DNA from: Peptoniphilaceae bacterium | GTDB lineage: Bacteria; Bacillota; Clostridia; Tissierellales; Peptoniphilaceae | Length of the DNA: 64,000 nt | Assembly: GCA_910589545.1 (NCBI GenBank) | Contig: CAJUSY010000045.1 | Span: 41,050-105,049 of the forward strand | Direction of reading: 5' to 3' | Shown: one piece after another, positions 17,808-27,577 of the stretch | Layout: every line of letters begins with the position of its first letter | Position numbering within the stretch: position 1 is the first letter of the stretch | Notes under the pieces: generated by a model | Told to the model about the DNA's origin: nothing | Database searches by the model: none | Seen by the model: the letters and a program-made list of their open reading frames with translations, nothing else | Program-made: the position numbers and the translations under genes

Positions 17808-18252
17808 GAATCCTCCTGAAAAAACTCTGCATCAAATCCACGCACTCTTTTTCCATGATGCTCTTTACATCAATTTTGTGGTTAAGTCCTTCGTAATCAT
17901 TTAATGAAATCAAAGACCCGCAAGCTCCTCTTTTTTTATCAAAAGCCCCGAAAACAACTCTGGGTATTCTAGAATACACCAAAGCACCAGTACACATCAC
18001 GCACGGCTCCAATGTCACATACATCGTGCAATCATCCAGTCTGAAATTTCCGATAACCTTGGTCGCTTGATTTATCGCTTTTAGTTCTGCATGCATTGTC
18101 GCATTATTATCGCGTTCCACACTATTGTAAGCTTTAGCTATTATTTCTTTATTTTTTACAATTACACATCCAACTGGAACTTCATTCAAATCAAAGGCAA
18201 TTTTCGCTTGTTCAATAGCTTTAAGCATGAATTTTTCATCATCATTTCTCAT
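17785..18252 (-). CDS. tadA: tRNA-specific adenosine deaminase
   Basis: This 155-residue cytidine/adenosine deaminase-fold protein has the zinc site HAE (in TMHAELKAI) and PCVMC (in LEPCVMCTGALV). The C-terminal MQSFFRRIREK is typical of TadA. It converts A34 to inosine in tRNA-Arg(ACG). It overlaps the downstream radical SAM gene by 23 bases. Confidence 0.94.
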   Translation of the reverse strand: MRNDDEKFMLKAIEQAKIAFDLNEVPVGCVIVKNKEIIAKAYNSVERDNNATMHAELKAINQATKVIGNFRLDDCTMYVTLEPCVMCTGALVYSRIPRVVFGAFDKKRGACGSLISLNDYEGLNHKIDVKSIMEKECVDLMQSFFRRIREKNKNK

Positions 18253-18369
18253 AATTTATAAAACACCTTTCCTTTACAAATTATATCAAATAGTTTGTGT
18301 TATTAAAATTTGAATAGGTAATTTTTTTGTGATATTCTTTATATATAATGTACTATTTAAGGAGGACTT

Positions 18370-19476
18370 ATGTCAGAATCAAAATTTGAAGAATTTCCAT
18401 ACGGAGAACTTGGAATCATAGCAATGAAAAACATCGAAGGTTTGGCAAAAGAAGTTGATGAGCTTTTGATGAAAAAAAACGGTGCAACAGAAAGTTATTT
18501 ATTAAAGATAACAGAATCTAGATTCAGTAACGGTGAAGGTAAGGTTACTATTGATGAGTCTGTAAGAGGTCGTGATATTTTAATAATATCTGACGTCGGT
18601 AATTATGGATTGAAATACAACATGTTTGGAGAAGAAACAATAATCGGTCCAGATGAACACTTCCAAGACATCAAAAGAGTTATCTCTGCAATTAACGGAA
18701 AAGCTTCTCGTATTAATGTAATGATGCCTCTTTTATATGCCTCACGTCAACACAGACGTAAATCCAGAGAATCACTTGACTGTGCAATGGCTCTCCAAGA
18801 ATTGGAAAACATGGGCGTAGATGGAATTTACACATTTGATGTCCACGATCCAAACGTACAAAATGCAATTCCATTGATGACATTTGAAAATATCTATCCT
18901 ACAGCAGAAATAGTTACACATTTCTTAGAAAAAGAAAACATAACTACTGATGAATTAGATAAGAAAAATATAATTATAATTTCACCAGATACTGGTGCGA
19001 TGGATAGAGCAATTTACTATTCTAATATTTTGAAACAGGACATAGGATTATTCTACAAAAGACGTGATTACACAAAAGTAGTAGATGGTAAAAACCCTAT
19101 TATTGAACACAAATACATCGGACGTGAAGTTGACGGAAAAGACATTTTAATCGTAGACGATATGATTGCTTCTGGCGGATCTGTTATTGATATAGCGAAA
19201 CAATTGAAAAAACAAAATGCAAACAGAATTTTCTGTGCAGTAAGCTTTGCACTGTTTACTGAAGGTCCTGACAAATTTGACCAAATGAACAAAGAAGGCT
19301 ACATTGATGGCGTTTATTCTACAAACTTAACATACGTTCCAGAAGAAATCAAAAACAAAGATTGGTTCCATGCTGTAGATATGAGTGAATTGATGAGTGA
19401 ATTCATCCACCACATTAACAGAGAAGAATCCATCTCAATTTTATTAGATAAAACAAGAGGTATTAATATTTTATAA
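18370..19476 (+). CDS. prs: Ribose-phosphate pyrophosphokinase (divergent long form)
   Basis: This 368-residue protein is longer than the common 315-residue enzyme and is preceded by AAGGAGG. It has tandem PRTase-like domains. SRFSNGEGKVTIDESVRGRD matches the 'F.dGE......vRg.d' block, SRQHRRKSRES the flexible ATP loop, and DILIVDDMIASGGSVID the PRPP loop. It makes PRPP from ribose 5-phosphate and ATP for nucleotide, His and Trp synthesis. This divergent form is seen in some anaerobic Firmicutes, and a second, classical prs may exist elsewhere. It is followed 10 bases later by an aminotransferase gene. Confidence 0.9.
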   Translation: MSESKFEEFPYGELGIIAMKNIEGLAKEVDELLMKKNGATESYLLKITESRFSNGEGKVTIDESVRGRDILIISDVGNYGLKYNMFGEETIIGPDEHFQDIKRVISAINGKASRINVMMPLLYASRQHRRKSRESLDCAMALQELENMGVDGIYTFDVHDPNVQNAIPLMTFENIYPTAEIVTHFLEKENITTDELDKKNIIIISPDTGAMDRAIYYSNILKQDIGLFYKRRDYTKVVDGKNPIIEHKYIGREVDGKDILIVDDMIASGGSVIDIAKQLKKQNANRIFCAVSFALFTEGPDKFDQMNKEGYIDGVYSTNLTYVPEEIKNKDWFHAVDMSELMSEFIHHINREESISILLDKTRGINIL

Positions 19477-19486
19477 GGAGAGTAAA

Positions 19487-20563
19487 ATGAAATCATCTCA
19501 CGGAGCAAATCTTTTTGAAATTCAAAAAGAATACGGATTTAACATAGATGAAATCAAAGATTTTAGTTCAAACGTAAATCCTTTGGGTCCAAGCCCTAAA
19601 GCCATAAAAAAACTTGAACAAAATTTAAATAAAGTTGGAGTCTACCCTGACCCAAACTACGATAAGCTTTTATCATCTATCGAAAAATACACAAATGTAT
19701 CCAGGAACAAAATCCTACTAACATCCGGTAGTACTAATCTGATTTCATCATTTATTAGCCTAATTAATCCTAAAAATGCAATAATATTCAACCCTAGTTA
19801 TTCTGAATACGAAAGAGAACTCAAAAAAATAAACTCGAATATAATTTCTTATGATTTGGATAAATCTAATGATTTTTCAATAAATTGTGAGAAACTATCA
19901 AAAATGATAAAGGAAAATGACGTAAGTCTTGTGGTACTAACCAATCCAAATAATCCGACAGGATATGCAATTGAAAACGAAAAACTAGAATCTATTATTA
20001 AAGCAAATGACTGCTATTTTATGATAGATGAAACCTATGTTGAATTTTCAGATATAGACAAATATTCAGCTGTTAAATTGACCGATAAATGTGATAACTT
20101 ACTTGTTATTCGCTCTACATCAAAGTTTTTTGCAGCGGCTGGAATAAGATTGGGATACGGAATAACTGGAAACAAAAAACTTTACGATGATATAAATAAA
20201 CACACGAACTTGTGGAACATAAACATATTTGCAGACATCCTTGGCTCTGAAATGTTCACAGACACTGATTATCACAAAAAAGTGTATGAATTTGTAAATC
20301 GTGAAAAAACAAAAATGATATCTACTTTAGAAAAGATAGATTGTATAAAAGTATACCCATCAAAATCAAACTTCGTACTATGCGAAATATTGGACAAACG
20401 AATAACGGCACATGAGTTAAGGGAACAATTAATCCCACATGCTTTTATCATAAGAGATTGTGCATCGTTTAATAATTTGAATGAATACTTTTTTAGATTT
20501 TGCATTTTGGATGAAGAATCTAACAACAAATTACTAAAATTAATTGAAGAAATTTTAAAATAA
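19487..20563 (+). CDS. PLP-dependent class I/II aminotransferase, CobD/HisC-like
   Basis: This 358-residue protein begins KSSHGANLFEIQKEYG and has DFSSNVNPLGPSPKA, the opening typical of threonine-phosphate decarboxylase CobD and histidinol-phosphate aminotransferase relatives. LTNPNNPTG (152-160), MIDETYVEF and the Schiff-base lysine in RSTSKFFAAAGIRLGYG (Lys213) are intact. No cobalamin or histidine genes are adjacent, so the substrate is open. It follows prs closely and ends at a strong terminator. An AAGGAG site precedes the ATG. Confidence 0.85.
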   Translation: MKSSHGANLFEIQKEYGFNIDEIKDFSSNVNPLGPSPKAIKKLEQNLNKVGVYPDPNYDKLLSSIEKYTNVSRNKILLTSGSTNLISSFISLINPKNAIIFNPSYSEYERELKKINSNIISYDLDKSNDFSINCEKLSKMIKENDVSLVVLTNPNNPTGYAIENEKLESIIKANDCYFMIDETYVEFSDIDKYSAVKLTDKCDNLLVIRSTSKFFAAAGIRLGYGITGNKKLYDDINKHTNLWNINIFADILGSEMFTDTDYHKKVYEFVNREKTKMISTLEKIDCIKVYPSKSNFVLCEILDKRITAHELREQLIPHAFIIRDCASFNNLNEYFFRFCILDEESNNKLLKLIEEILK

Positions 20564-20570
20564 TTCAATT

Positions 20571-20608
20571 TAGAAGGTCTCAGATTTTAAAATCTGAGAC
20601 CTTTTTGT
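20571..20608. terminator. Bidirectional terminator between the aminotransferase gene and fdhA
   Basis: A perfect 14-base inverted repeat AGGTCTCAGATTTT/AAAATCTGAGACCT (20575-20602) is followed by a plus-strand T run, with a weaker A/T flank on the other side. The convergent genes end on either side. Confidence 0.9.
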
Positions 20609-20614
20609 TTTCTT

Positions 20615-23401
20615 TTATATTACTTTTTTATTTTTTTTGTGATCCTCTGACAATAAAGTTGCCATGTTAACAAATCTTTGAATAGCATCTTCATGATCAG
20701 GATGTAAATCAACTTTTTCAACATTAATTGCACAAACTTTGTATTCACCAGTTCCTGTAATTGGATCGTAGTGATTAGATGTCACTTCATTTACTGGAGA
20801 TTCTCTGTAGTGGAATGTCATGAATATCATATTTGGTAATACTCTGTCAGTTACTACAACACGAGTTACGATGCTTCCTCTTCTGGATGTAACTCTGATA
20901 GTATCCAAATCTTTTACTCCCAATCTTTCTGCATCCACTGGATTGATTTCTGCAAGTTCGTAAGGGCTTACTCCATCCAAATCTTTTGAGTATCTCGTAG
21001 TTATATTGTAATGATACAACATTCTTCCTGTACTTAGAATCATTGGATAATCTTCATCAGGCAATTCTTCTGATGGTCTGTATTCTATTTCCATCATTTG
21101 ACCTTGACCTCTTGCAAATATTCCTTTGTGCAAGTATTTTGTTCCAGGATGTGATGTTGTAGGACATGGCCATTGTAGTCCAATATTGTCGATTCTTTCG
21201 TAAGTCATACCTCTGTAACTTGGCATAGTTACTCTCATTTCTTCAAATACATCTTCACTTGTTTCATAATCGAAGAATACATTCGGATTGATTATTTTAC
21301 TTACATCACATAAAATTGACCAATCATTTCTAGCTTGTCCTGGAGGAGCCACAGCTTTTCTGACTCTTTGAACTCTTCTTTCAGTATTTGTAAAAGTTCC
21401 ATCTTTTTCTGCGTAGCAAGTTGCAGGGAATACAACATCTGCAAGCTTTGCTGTGTCGGACATGAATATATCTTGAACCACTAATAAATCCAAGCTACTT
21501 AATGCTCTTTTAACATGATTTGCATCTGGATCTGATAAAACAGGGTCTTCTCCCATTATATACATTGCCTTCAAATTTCCCTTAACGGCTTGATTAAACA
21601 TTTCAGGAATTTGATATCCAAGATTTGGACTCAATGGAGTTTTCCATACGCTTTCGAAAAATTCACGAGCTTTTGGATCTGTAACTTTTGCATAAGCAGG
21701 ATATGTGTTAGGCAAAGCACCTAAGTCACAAGACCCTTGTACGTTGTTTTGACCTCTAATAGGGTTAATACCACCAGATTCAATACCGACATGTCCAGTT
21801 AGCATTCCTAGATTTGCTAAACTCATTACGTTTTCTGTTCCATGAGTGTGTTCTGTGATACCAAGTGTATAGAATATACCAGCTTTTTCAGTCTTCGCGT
21901 ATAACAAAGCTGCTTGTCTGATTAATTCCTTGTCCACACCTGTAACTTTTTCAGCTTCATCCAAATCGTATTTCATTACTGTTTTCTTCAAGCCTTCAAA
22001 GTTTTCAACACGAGATTCAATATAATCTTTGGCTTCTACTCCTTCTTCTATGATAACTTTCATCATTGCATTCAATAAGAACACATCCGTACCTGGATTT
22101 AATCTCAACCAAATATCCGCTTGCTCTGCTAATCCAGTTTTTCTTGGATCTACAACGATGAGTTTAGTTCCATTCTTAACTGCTTGTTTCATCTTATTAC
22201 CAATAATAGGATGTGCTTCAGTAGCATTAGAACCTATAACAAACAATAATTCTGCACCCAGAATTTCTTCAATAGAGTTTGTCATAGCTCCACTTCCTAA
22301 TGTAGCTGCAAGACCTGCAACTGTCGGAGCATGTCAGGTTCTGGCGCAGTGATCGAGGTTGTTTGTTCCAATCGCTGCTCTCATCATTTTTTGGAATACG
22401 AAGTTATCTTCGTTTGTACATCTTGCAGAACTTAGACCAGCAATAGAATCTGGACCAAATTCCATCTTAATATCCCTTAATTTCTTTCCAACATAACCTA
22501 TAGCTTCATCCCAGCTACATTCAACTAACTCACCATTTTTCCTGATTAATGGAGAAGTCAATCTTTCATCTGAGTGAATCATATCTGTATGGAAACGACC
22601 TTTGATACAAAGTGCGTTCTGATTTACATAGCCATCACATGGTTCAACGCCTTGAACTTTTCCATTTTTTACAATTAAGTTGAATTGACATCCTGTTCCA
22701 CAGAATGGACAAGTTGTCTTAACTTTTTCAACTTCCCAAGGTCTTGTATCTTTTAATTGTTTATTGATTAATGCACCTGTTGGACACACGCTTATGCATT
22801 GTCCACACATATGACAGTTTTCCTTAGATAAAGGAAGATCAAAAGCTGTAGAAATATAAGAATCAAATCCTCTATTTTTAAAATCTACTGTATGTGTACA
22901 TTGAACTTCTTCACAAACTCTGACGCATTTTCCACACAAAATACATTTGTTTTGGTCCCTAAAAATCAATGGATTTGTGTCATCAACTTCGTGATTTTGA
23001 ACTTCTATGTCATAATTACCGTATTTGCCTAATACTTCTGGATTTTTAACACCATATCTGTAGCACAAGTCTTGTAATCTACAACTACCAACTTTTGAAC
23101 AAGTTAGGCAATCTTTAGGGTGATTCATCATCAAAAGTTTAAGTATATTTTGTCTAGTTTTTACTAAACGATCAGTTTCTGTCTTAACTACCATTCCATC
23201 TTTGACCATAGTAGAACAAGATGTTTGAAGCTTTCTTGAGCCTTCAATTTCAACTAAACACATCCTACAACCGCCAAATTCGCTCAGGTATTTATCGTGG
23301 CACAAAGTTGGAATATCAATTCCAACTTTATTAGCCGCTTCTAATACAGTGGTATTTTCTTCAACTTGAACATCAATACCATCGATATTTATATTTAACA
23401 T
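20615..23401 (-). CDS. fdhA: Formate dehydrogenase catalytic subunit, selenocysteine-containing (UGA at 22334-22336 read as Sec)
   Basis: The gene gives one 928-residue protein if the TGA at 22336-22334 is decoded as selenocysteine at residue 356. The context DHCART-U-HAPTVAGL is the active site of Mo/W formate dehydrogenases. The N-terminus has a [2Fe-2S] ferredoxin domain (Cys34/45/48/62), a His-Cys3 cluster (His94, Cys98/101/107), two [4Fe-4S] sites (153-163 and 196-206) and the pterin-domain cluster CPFCGTGC (231-238). Bis-MGD and C-terminal domains follow. It oxidises formate or reduces CO2 with the upstream NuoEF-like subunits. A plain ORF call splits it into two false genes at 22334 and 22285. 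Confidence 0.95.
22305..22336 (-). promoter_or_regulatory. Bacterial SECIS element in fdhA mRNA
   Basis: Twelve bases after the UGA (22336-22334), the mRNA forms GUUGCA-GGUCU-UGCAGC (22321-22305), a six-pair stem with a GGUCU loop. The apical stem-loop of the E. coli fdhF SECIS, bound by SelB domain IV, has the same GUUGCAGGUCU sequence at nearly the same distance. The element lies within the coding sequence. Confidence 0.88.
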
Positions 23402-23408
23402 ATAACAC

Positions 23409-23864
23409 CTACCAAACTTCGTTAAATCCTACATTCAAAAATATTTCTTCTAGTTCAGTTTTATGCAATTTTTCCATTTTAGATAGTCCCGCAAAAATAT
23501 CTTTTTCAGATTTATCTATACATGAGTTAGCAATATCTGCATATAATTGCATAGCTTCTTCTTCTCTTTTTATTGCCAATTTAATAGCATCTCTAAAATC
23601 CATTTCTGTAGTCATTCTTGGTCTATCAATATCTTGTGATAGATTGTAATCTTCGCTGTCGTCAATTTTGATAGTTTCAGCCTTAGTTTCTAAGAATTTT
23701 TGCAAATAATCTTTGTGTTTTAATTCTTCTTTGCTAAGTCTTTCAAATAAACTTTTTGTTTGTGGATCCTCTGCTTTTTCAGCTGCATTTTTGTAAAATG
23801 TATACGAATCATCTTCTCTATTTACAGCATCATCAATAATTGATATTAATTGTTCTCTATTCAT
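23409..23864 (-). CDS. Ferritin-like (rubrerythrin-type) diiron protein
   Basis: This 151-residue all-helical protein has two ferritin-like half-motifs: DDSYTFYKNAAE with EELKHKDYL, and KREEEAMQLYADIA with MEKLHKTELEEIF, giving the Glu/ExxH ligands of a diiron site. It has no rubredoxin domain. It lies between the NuoG-like subunit and fdhA, 7 bases before the fdhA start. It may protect the oxygen-sensitive complex from peroxide or supply iron; this is inferred from position only. Confidence 0.8.
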   Translation of the reverse strand: MNREQLISIIDDAVNREDDSYTFYKNAAEKAEDPQTKSLFERLSKEELKHKDYLQKFLETKAETIKIDDSEDYNLSQDIDRPRMTTEMDFRDAIKLAIKREEEAMQLYADIANSCIDKSEKDIFAGLSKMEKLHKTELEEIFLNVGFNEVW

Positions 23865-23900
23865 AACTTCACCTATTCATTCTTTCTTTTTTTTTAAATA

Positions 23901-24824
23901 TTAATTTTTTATTTTTTCAATTTTTTGTAAAATCTTATCCAAACCTAAAACATTATTCCAACTAGCTTCAACAAATTCTCCGCCTATCTTTTTGTAAGGT
24001 TGTTTTGGGTTATCTACATTTAATAATTCAGTAGTCAATCTGCCTTTCAAGCAAAGTGGTCTACCGTTTTCTGGACTTAACGCTCTCAATGCAAGGTTCT
24101 TTCCATTCTTTCTTAAAACTTCGAATTCACAGCCGTATTCGCAAACCCTACATTGAACTTTCTTAGTTTCTAATTCCCATTTTCTTCCTAAATTCATAGC
24201 TCTCTTATCCATCAATGCTCCTACTGGACAAGCTACCACACATCTATTGCATGAAATACAATAAGAAGATTCAAATGTATCATTAATATCTAAGTTTATT
24301 CTTGTTTGATATCCTCTATTTGAGAAATTAAGAATTTTTCTATCATCCATAACATTACAAGTTCTAACGCATTTTCCACATAATATACACTTGCTATCAT
24401 CTCTGATGATATATGGCGAAGAATCATCTATTAGTTTTTCTCTCTTCGCTCCGTCATGTTCTCTGAATTTTACTCCATATTCATAGGAATATTTTTGTAA
24501 TTGGCATTCTCCAGATTTTTGACACGTTAAGCAATCATTTGGATGAGAATCCAACAACATTTGAAGAATTCTTTGTCTGTGTTTTATTAATCTATCTGTT
24601 TTAGTATGAACAACCATGTTGTCTTTTGCCAAAGTAGAACAAGCTGTCATTAATTTTTTACTACCTTCAATTTCTACCAAGCAAAGTCTACATGCACTCA
24701 CTACATCCAAGTTTTTGTCATAGCATAAGTTTGGAATGTCAATTCCATTTTCCCTAGCTAGTTCAATAATGAATTTAGGCTTATCAGTTTTAATTACTTT
24801 TCCGTCAATAGTTACAGTAATCAT
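23901..24824 (-). CDS. Short NuoG/HydA-like iron-sulfur subunit of the formate dehydrogenase complex
   Basis: This 307-residue protein parallels the first 300 residues of FdhA in this operon. It has a [2Fe-2S] domain (CYDKNLDVVSACRLC), a His-Cys3 cluster (HPNDCLTCQKSGEC), two [4Fe-4S] sites (CILCGKCVRTC and CISCNRCVVAC) and a further Cys set (CRVCEYGC). It ends just after the start of the molybdopterin-type region (GEFVEASWNNVLG) and has no catalytic domain, so it is an electron relay. It lies between the NuoF-like subunit and the ferritin-like protein. Similar short NuoG proteins occur in multi-subunit NAD-linked formate dehydrogenases and hydrogenases. Confidence 0.85.
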   Translation of the reverse strand: MITVTIDGKVIKTDKPKFIIELARENGIDIPNLCYDKNLDVVSACRLCLVEIEGSKKLMTACSTLAKDNMVVHTKTDRLIKHRQRILQMLLDSHPNDCLTCQKSGECQLQKYSYEYGVKFREHDGAKREKLIDDSSPYIIRDDSKCILCGKCVRTCNVMDDRKILNFSNRGYQTRINLDINDTFESSYCISCNRCVVACPVGALMDKRAMNLGRKWELETKKVQCRVCEYGCEFEVLRKNGKNLALRALSPENGRPLCLKGRLTTELLNVDNPKQPYKKIGGEFVEASWNNVLGLDKILQKIEKIKN

Positions 24825-24829
24825 ACTAT

Positions 24830-26710
24830 CTATCTCCTAACTACTGCGTGAACAGGACATACAGTTTCACAGTTACCACACTTAATACATTGAGATTTGT
24901 CTATAACGTGTTGTTTCTTAACTTCTCCTTCAATACAACTTACAGGACAATTCTTTGCACATTTTGTACATCCAATACATTTATCTGTAATTTCATAAGA
25001 TAAAAGTGCTTTACAAGCATGAGATGGACATTTCTTATCGTAAATATGAGCTTCATATTCATCTCTGAAGTATTTTAGTGTTGATATAACTGGATTTGGA
25101 GCTGTTTGTCCAAGACCGCAAAGGGAAGCAGATGTAATAGTATCGCATAATTCTTCCAATGCTTCTATGTCTCCATCTTCACCTTTTCCAGAAGTAATTT
25201 TTTCTAATATTTCAAGCATTCTCTTAGTACCTTCACGACATGGAACACACTTACCACAGGATTCATCAACTGTAAATTCAAGGAAGAATCTTGCAATATC
25301 AACCATACAGTCGTCTTCATCCATTACAATCATCCCACCTGATCCCATGATTGAACCGATTTTTCCTAATGATTCGAAATCAACTGGAGTATCCAAAAAT
25401 TCTTCTGGTATACAACCACCAGATGGTCCACCTGTTTGAACAGCTTTGAACTTCTTTCCATCTTTAATTCCGCCGCCGATATCAAAAATTATTTCTCTCA
25501 AAGTAGATCCCATTGGAACTTCTACCAATCCAGTGTTAACAACTTTACCACCTAAAGCGAATACCTTAGTTCCTGGAGAGCCTTCCGTACCGAAACTTGT
25601 AAACCAGTCTGCACCCTTGTACATAATAGCTGGCACATTGGCAAATGTTTCAACGTTATTGATGATTGTTGGCTTATCCCATAATCCTCTTTCAGCTGTT
25701 CTGAATATTTTAGTACGAGGCATACCACGTCTACCTTCAATAGATTCCATCAACGCAGTACCTTCACCACATACGAATGCTCCTGATCCCAATCTCAATT
25801 CTATGTCAAATGAGAAATCTGAACCAAAAATATTATTACCTAAAAGGTTCATTTCTTTCGCTTGTTGAATAGCTATTCTCAATCTTTTAACAGCAATTGG
25901 ATATTCCGCTCTTACATATATAAATCCTTGGTTAGCACCAATTGCTCTACCGCAAATAGCCATGCCTTCTAGAACTGAATGAGGGTCTCCTTCAAGAATC
26001 GCTCTGTCCATGAAAGCACCAGGGTCTCCTTCGTCAGCATTACAAATAACATATTTTTGACTGTTTTCTACCTTAAAAGCTGATTCCCATTTTCTGCCTG
26101 TTGGGAAACCTGCTCCACCACGACCTCTTAATCCTGATTTTTTCATTTCTTCAATTATGTCTTTTTGCTCTAAATCAAAAATGGCTTTATGTAATGCTTG
26201 ATAACCATCTGCACCAATATATTCATTCAAAGATTCTAATTGAATTTTTTCTACATTTCTCAATGCAATTTTAAATTGTTTGTCGTAGAAATTAACCGAA
26301 TTGTATTTCAAAATTTTGTCATCTTGCTTTGCATTTTCGTACACAACGTCTTCATCTACCTCATCATTAACAATTGATTTGTCAACGATGCTTTTAACAT
26401 CAGATAACTTAACTCTTGTGTAGAAAATTCCTTCAGGATACACAACAACGTTAGGACCAGTTTCACAAAGTCCAATACATCCTACTGGAACAACAGCAAC
26501 ATTTTCAATATTTTCTTCTTCTATATATTTATTGAACTCTTCAACCAAAGATTTTGCTCCTGTAGCTTCACAACCAGCTCCACCACACACAACAATTTGT
26601 TTTTCCTTTGGATTAGTGTGTTCAACATAAATTTTATCCTTTACGAGTTCACGCATTTTAATATTTTTTGCAAACTCATCTCTTATCTCATTAAGTTTTT
26701 GAATATCCAT
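24830..26710 (-). CDS. NuoF-like NADH-binding diaphorase subunit of formate dehydrogenase
   Basis: This 626-residue protein has an N-terminal thioredoxin-like [2Fe-2S] domain (Cys42/47/78/82). The FMN/NADH domain has GRGGAGFPTG at 197-206 and GSGAFVCGEGTALMESIEGRRG. A NuoF [4Fe-4S] site ESCGKCVPCREG follows, and a C-terminal two-cluster ferredoxin (CIGCTKCAKNCP and CIKCGNCETVCP). This architecture matches HydB/HndC-type diaphorases. It would pass electrons between NAD(H) and the FeS chain to FdhA. Bifurcation with ferredoxin is possible but not shown by sequence alone. Confidence 0.92.
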   Translation of the reverse strand: MDIQKLNEIRDEFAKNIKMRELVKDKIYVEHTNPKEKQIVVCGGAGCEATGAKSLVEEFNKYIEEENIENVAVVPVGCIGLCETGPNVVVYPEGIFYTRVKLSDVKSIVDKSIVNDEVDEDVVYENAKQDDKILKYNSVNFYDKQFKIALRNVEKIQLESLNEYIGADGYQALHKAIFDLEQKDIIEEMKKSGLRGRGGAGFPTGRKWESAFKVENSQKYVICNADEGDPGAFMDRAILEGDPHSVLEGMAICGRAIGANQGFIYVRAEYPIAVKRLRIAIQQAKEMNLLGNNIFGSDFSFDIELRLGSGAFVCGEGTALMESIEGRRGMPRTKIFRTAERGLWDKPTIINNVETFANVPAIMYKGADWFTSFGTEGSPGTKVFALGGKVVNTGLVEVPMGSTLREIIFDIGGGIKDGKKFKAVQTGGPSGGCIPEEFLDTPVDFESLGKIGSIMGSGGMIVMDEDDCMVDIARFFLEFTVDESCGKCVPCREGTKRMLEILEKITSGKGEDGDIEALEELCDTITSASLCGLGQTAPNPVISTLKYFRDEYEAHIYDKKCPSHACKALLSYEITDKCIGCTKCAKNCPVSCIEGEVKKQHVIDKSQCIKCGNCETVCPVHAVVRR

Positions 26711-26724
26711 AATAAACCCCTAAA

Positions 26725-27210
26725 TTAATTATATTTACTAACAATAGATTCTAATTCATTAACAGCTACCTTACCATACACATCTCCATTAATAACAATA
26801 ACTGGAGCTAATGCACATAATCCAACACACCTACATGGAGTAATGGAAAATTTTTGGTCTTCAGTAGTGCTTCCTGCTGGAATTTTCAAAATCTCTTGTA
26901 GTTTTTCAGAAACTCTTTGAGCTCCTTTTACATAACAAGCAGTTCCTTCGCAAATTTGAATATCGTATTTTCCTTTTGGTATCAAAGAAAATTGTGCATA
27001 AAAAGTAATAACACCGTAAATTTCTGACAAAGGAATATCCAATATTTTAGAAATCATAGTGATAATTTCCTTTGGTAAATATCCAAATTCATCTTGTGCA
27101 CGTTGTAAAACCGGCATTAATGGACCCTTAATGTCCTTTTTGCTTCTCACAAATTCTCTAAATTCTTCGACTTGAGAAGCATGTTCTTTTAAGTCAAATG
27201 TAAAACTCAT
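26725..27210 (-). CDS. NuoE-like [2Fe-2S] subunit of formate dehydrogenase
   Basis: This 161-residue thioredoxin-fold ferredoxin has the NuoE ligands CEGTAC (Cys87, Cys92) and CRCVGLC (Cys128, Cys132), plus the helical N-terminus LMPVLQRAQDEFGYLP. It is the first gene of the five-gene operon NuoE-NuoF-NuoG-ferritin-FdhA. An AGGAGG site precedes the ATG, and a promoter lies at 27275-27303. Confidence 0.94.
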   Translation of the reverse strand: MSFTFDLKEHASQVEEFREFVRSKKDIKGPLMPVLQRAQDEFGYLPKEIITMISKILDIPLSEIYGVITFYAQFSLIPKGKYDIQICEGTACYVKGAQRVSEKLQEILKIPAGSTTEDQKFSITPCRCVGLCALAPVIVINGDVYGKVAVNELESIVSKYN

Positions 27211-27274
27211 TTAAATCCTCCTATAAAATTGTTTTCCTTCCGATATTAAAATTATTTTTTCTTTTATATTCTTA

Positions 27275-27303
27275 ATTATACCACTTATATTTCCTAAAGT
27301 AAA
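27275..27303 (-). promoter_or_regulatory. Predicted promoter of the formate dehydrogenase operon
   Basis: On the minus strand TTTACT (27303-27298), a 17-base spacer and TATAAT (27280-27275) lie about 65 bases before the NuoE-like start. The remaining 367-base intergenic region is very AT-rich. Apart from the two divergent promoters I see no clear operator in it. Confidence 0.5.
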
Positions 27304-27521
27304 TTAGTATTATATTTGAAAATCACATTAATATTCATTATCATTTTAAATATTATCATATTTCCGCACTTTTATTGAATAATTATTCTTTGTAATGCAT
27401 TATTCGGATAATCAACTTTGTTATATTGATAAAGTAATTGATAAGTTTGAATTGTTATTACTTCATTTAATTAAATTAATATGTTTGTACAAAAATTTAT
27501 GAAAATAATTTCCTTATATTT

Positions 27522-27549
27522 TATACAAAATAGAAAAATATGATATAAT
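27522..27549 (+). promoter_or_regulatory. Predicted promoter of selB
   Basis: TATACA (27522-27527), a 16-base spacer and TATAAT (27544-27549) lie just upstream of the selB ribosome site. The -35 match is modest. Confidence 0.45.
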
Positions 27550-27577
27550 ATAAATTAGTAAATTAATTGGAGGTTAT

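Noticed and set aside
22285..22336. Possible frameshift or nonsense mutation breaking fdhA
   Set aside because: The frame is unchanged across the TGA, the protein context is the Sec active site, and a SECIS hairpin follows. This is recoding, not a pseudogene.
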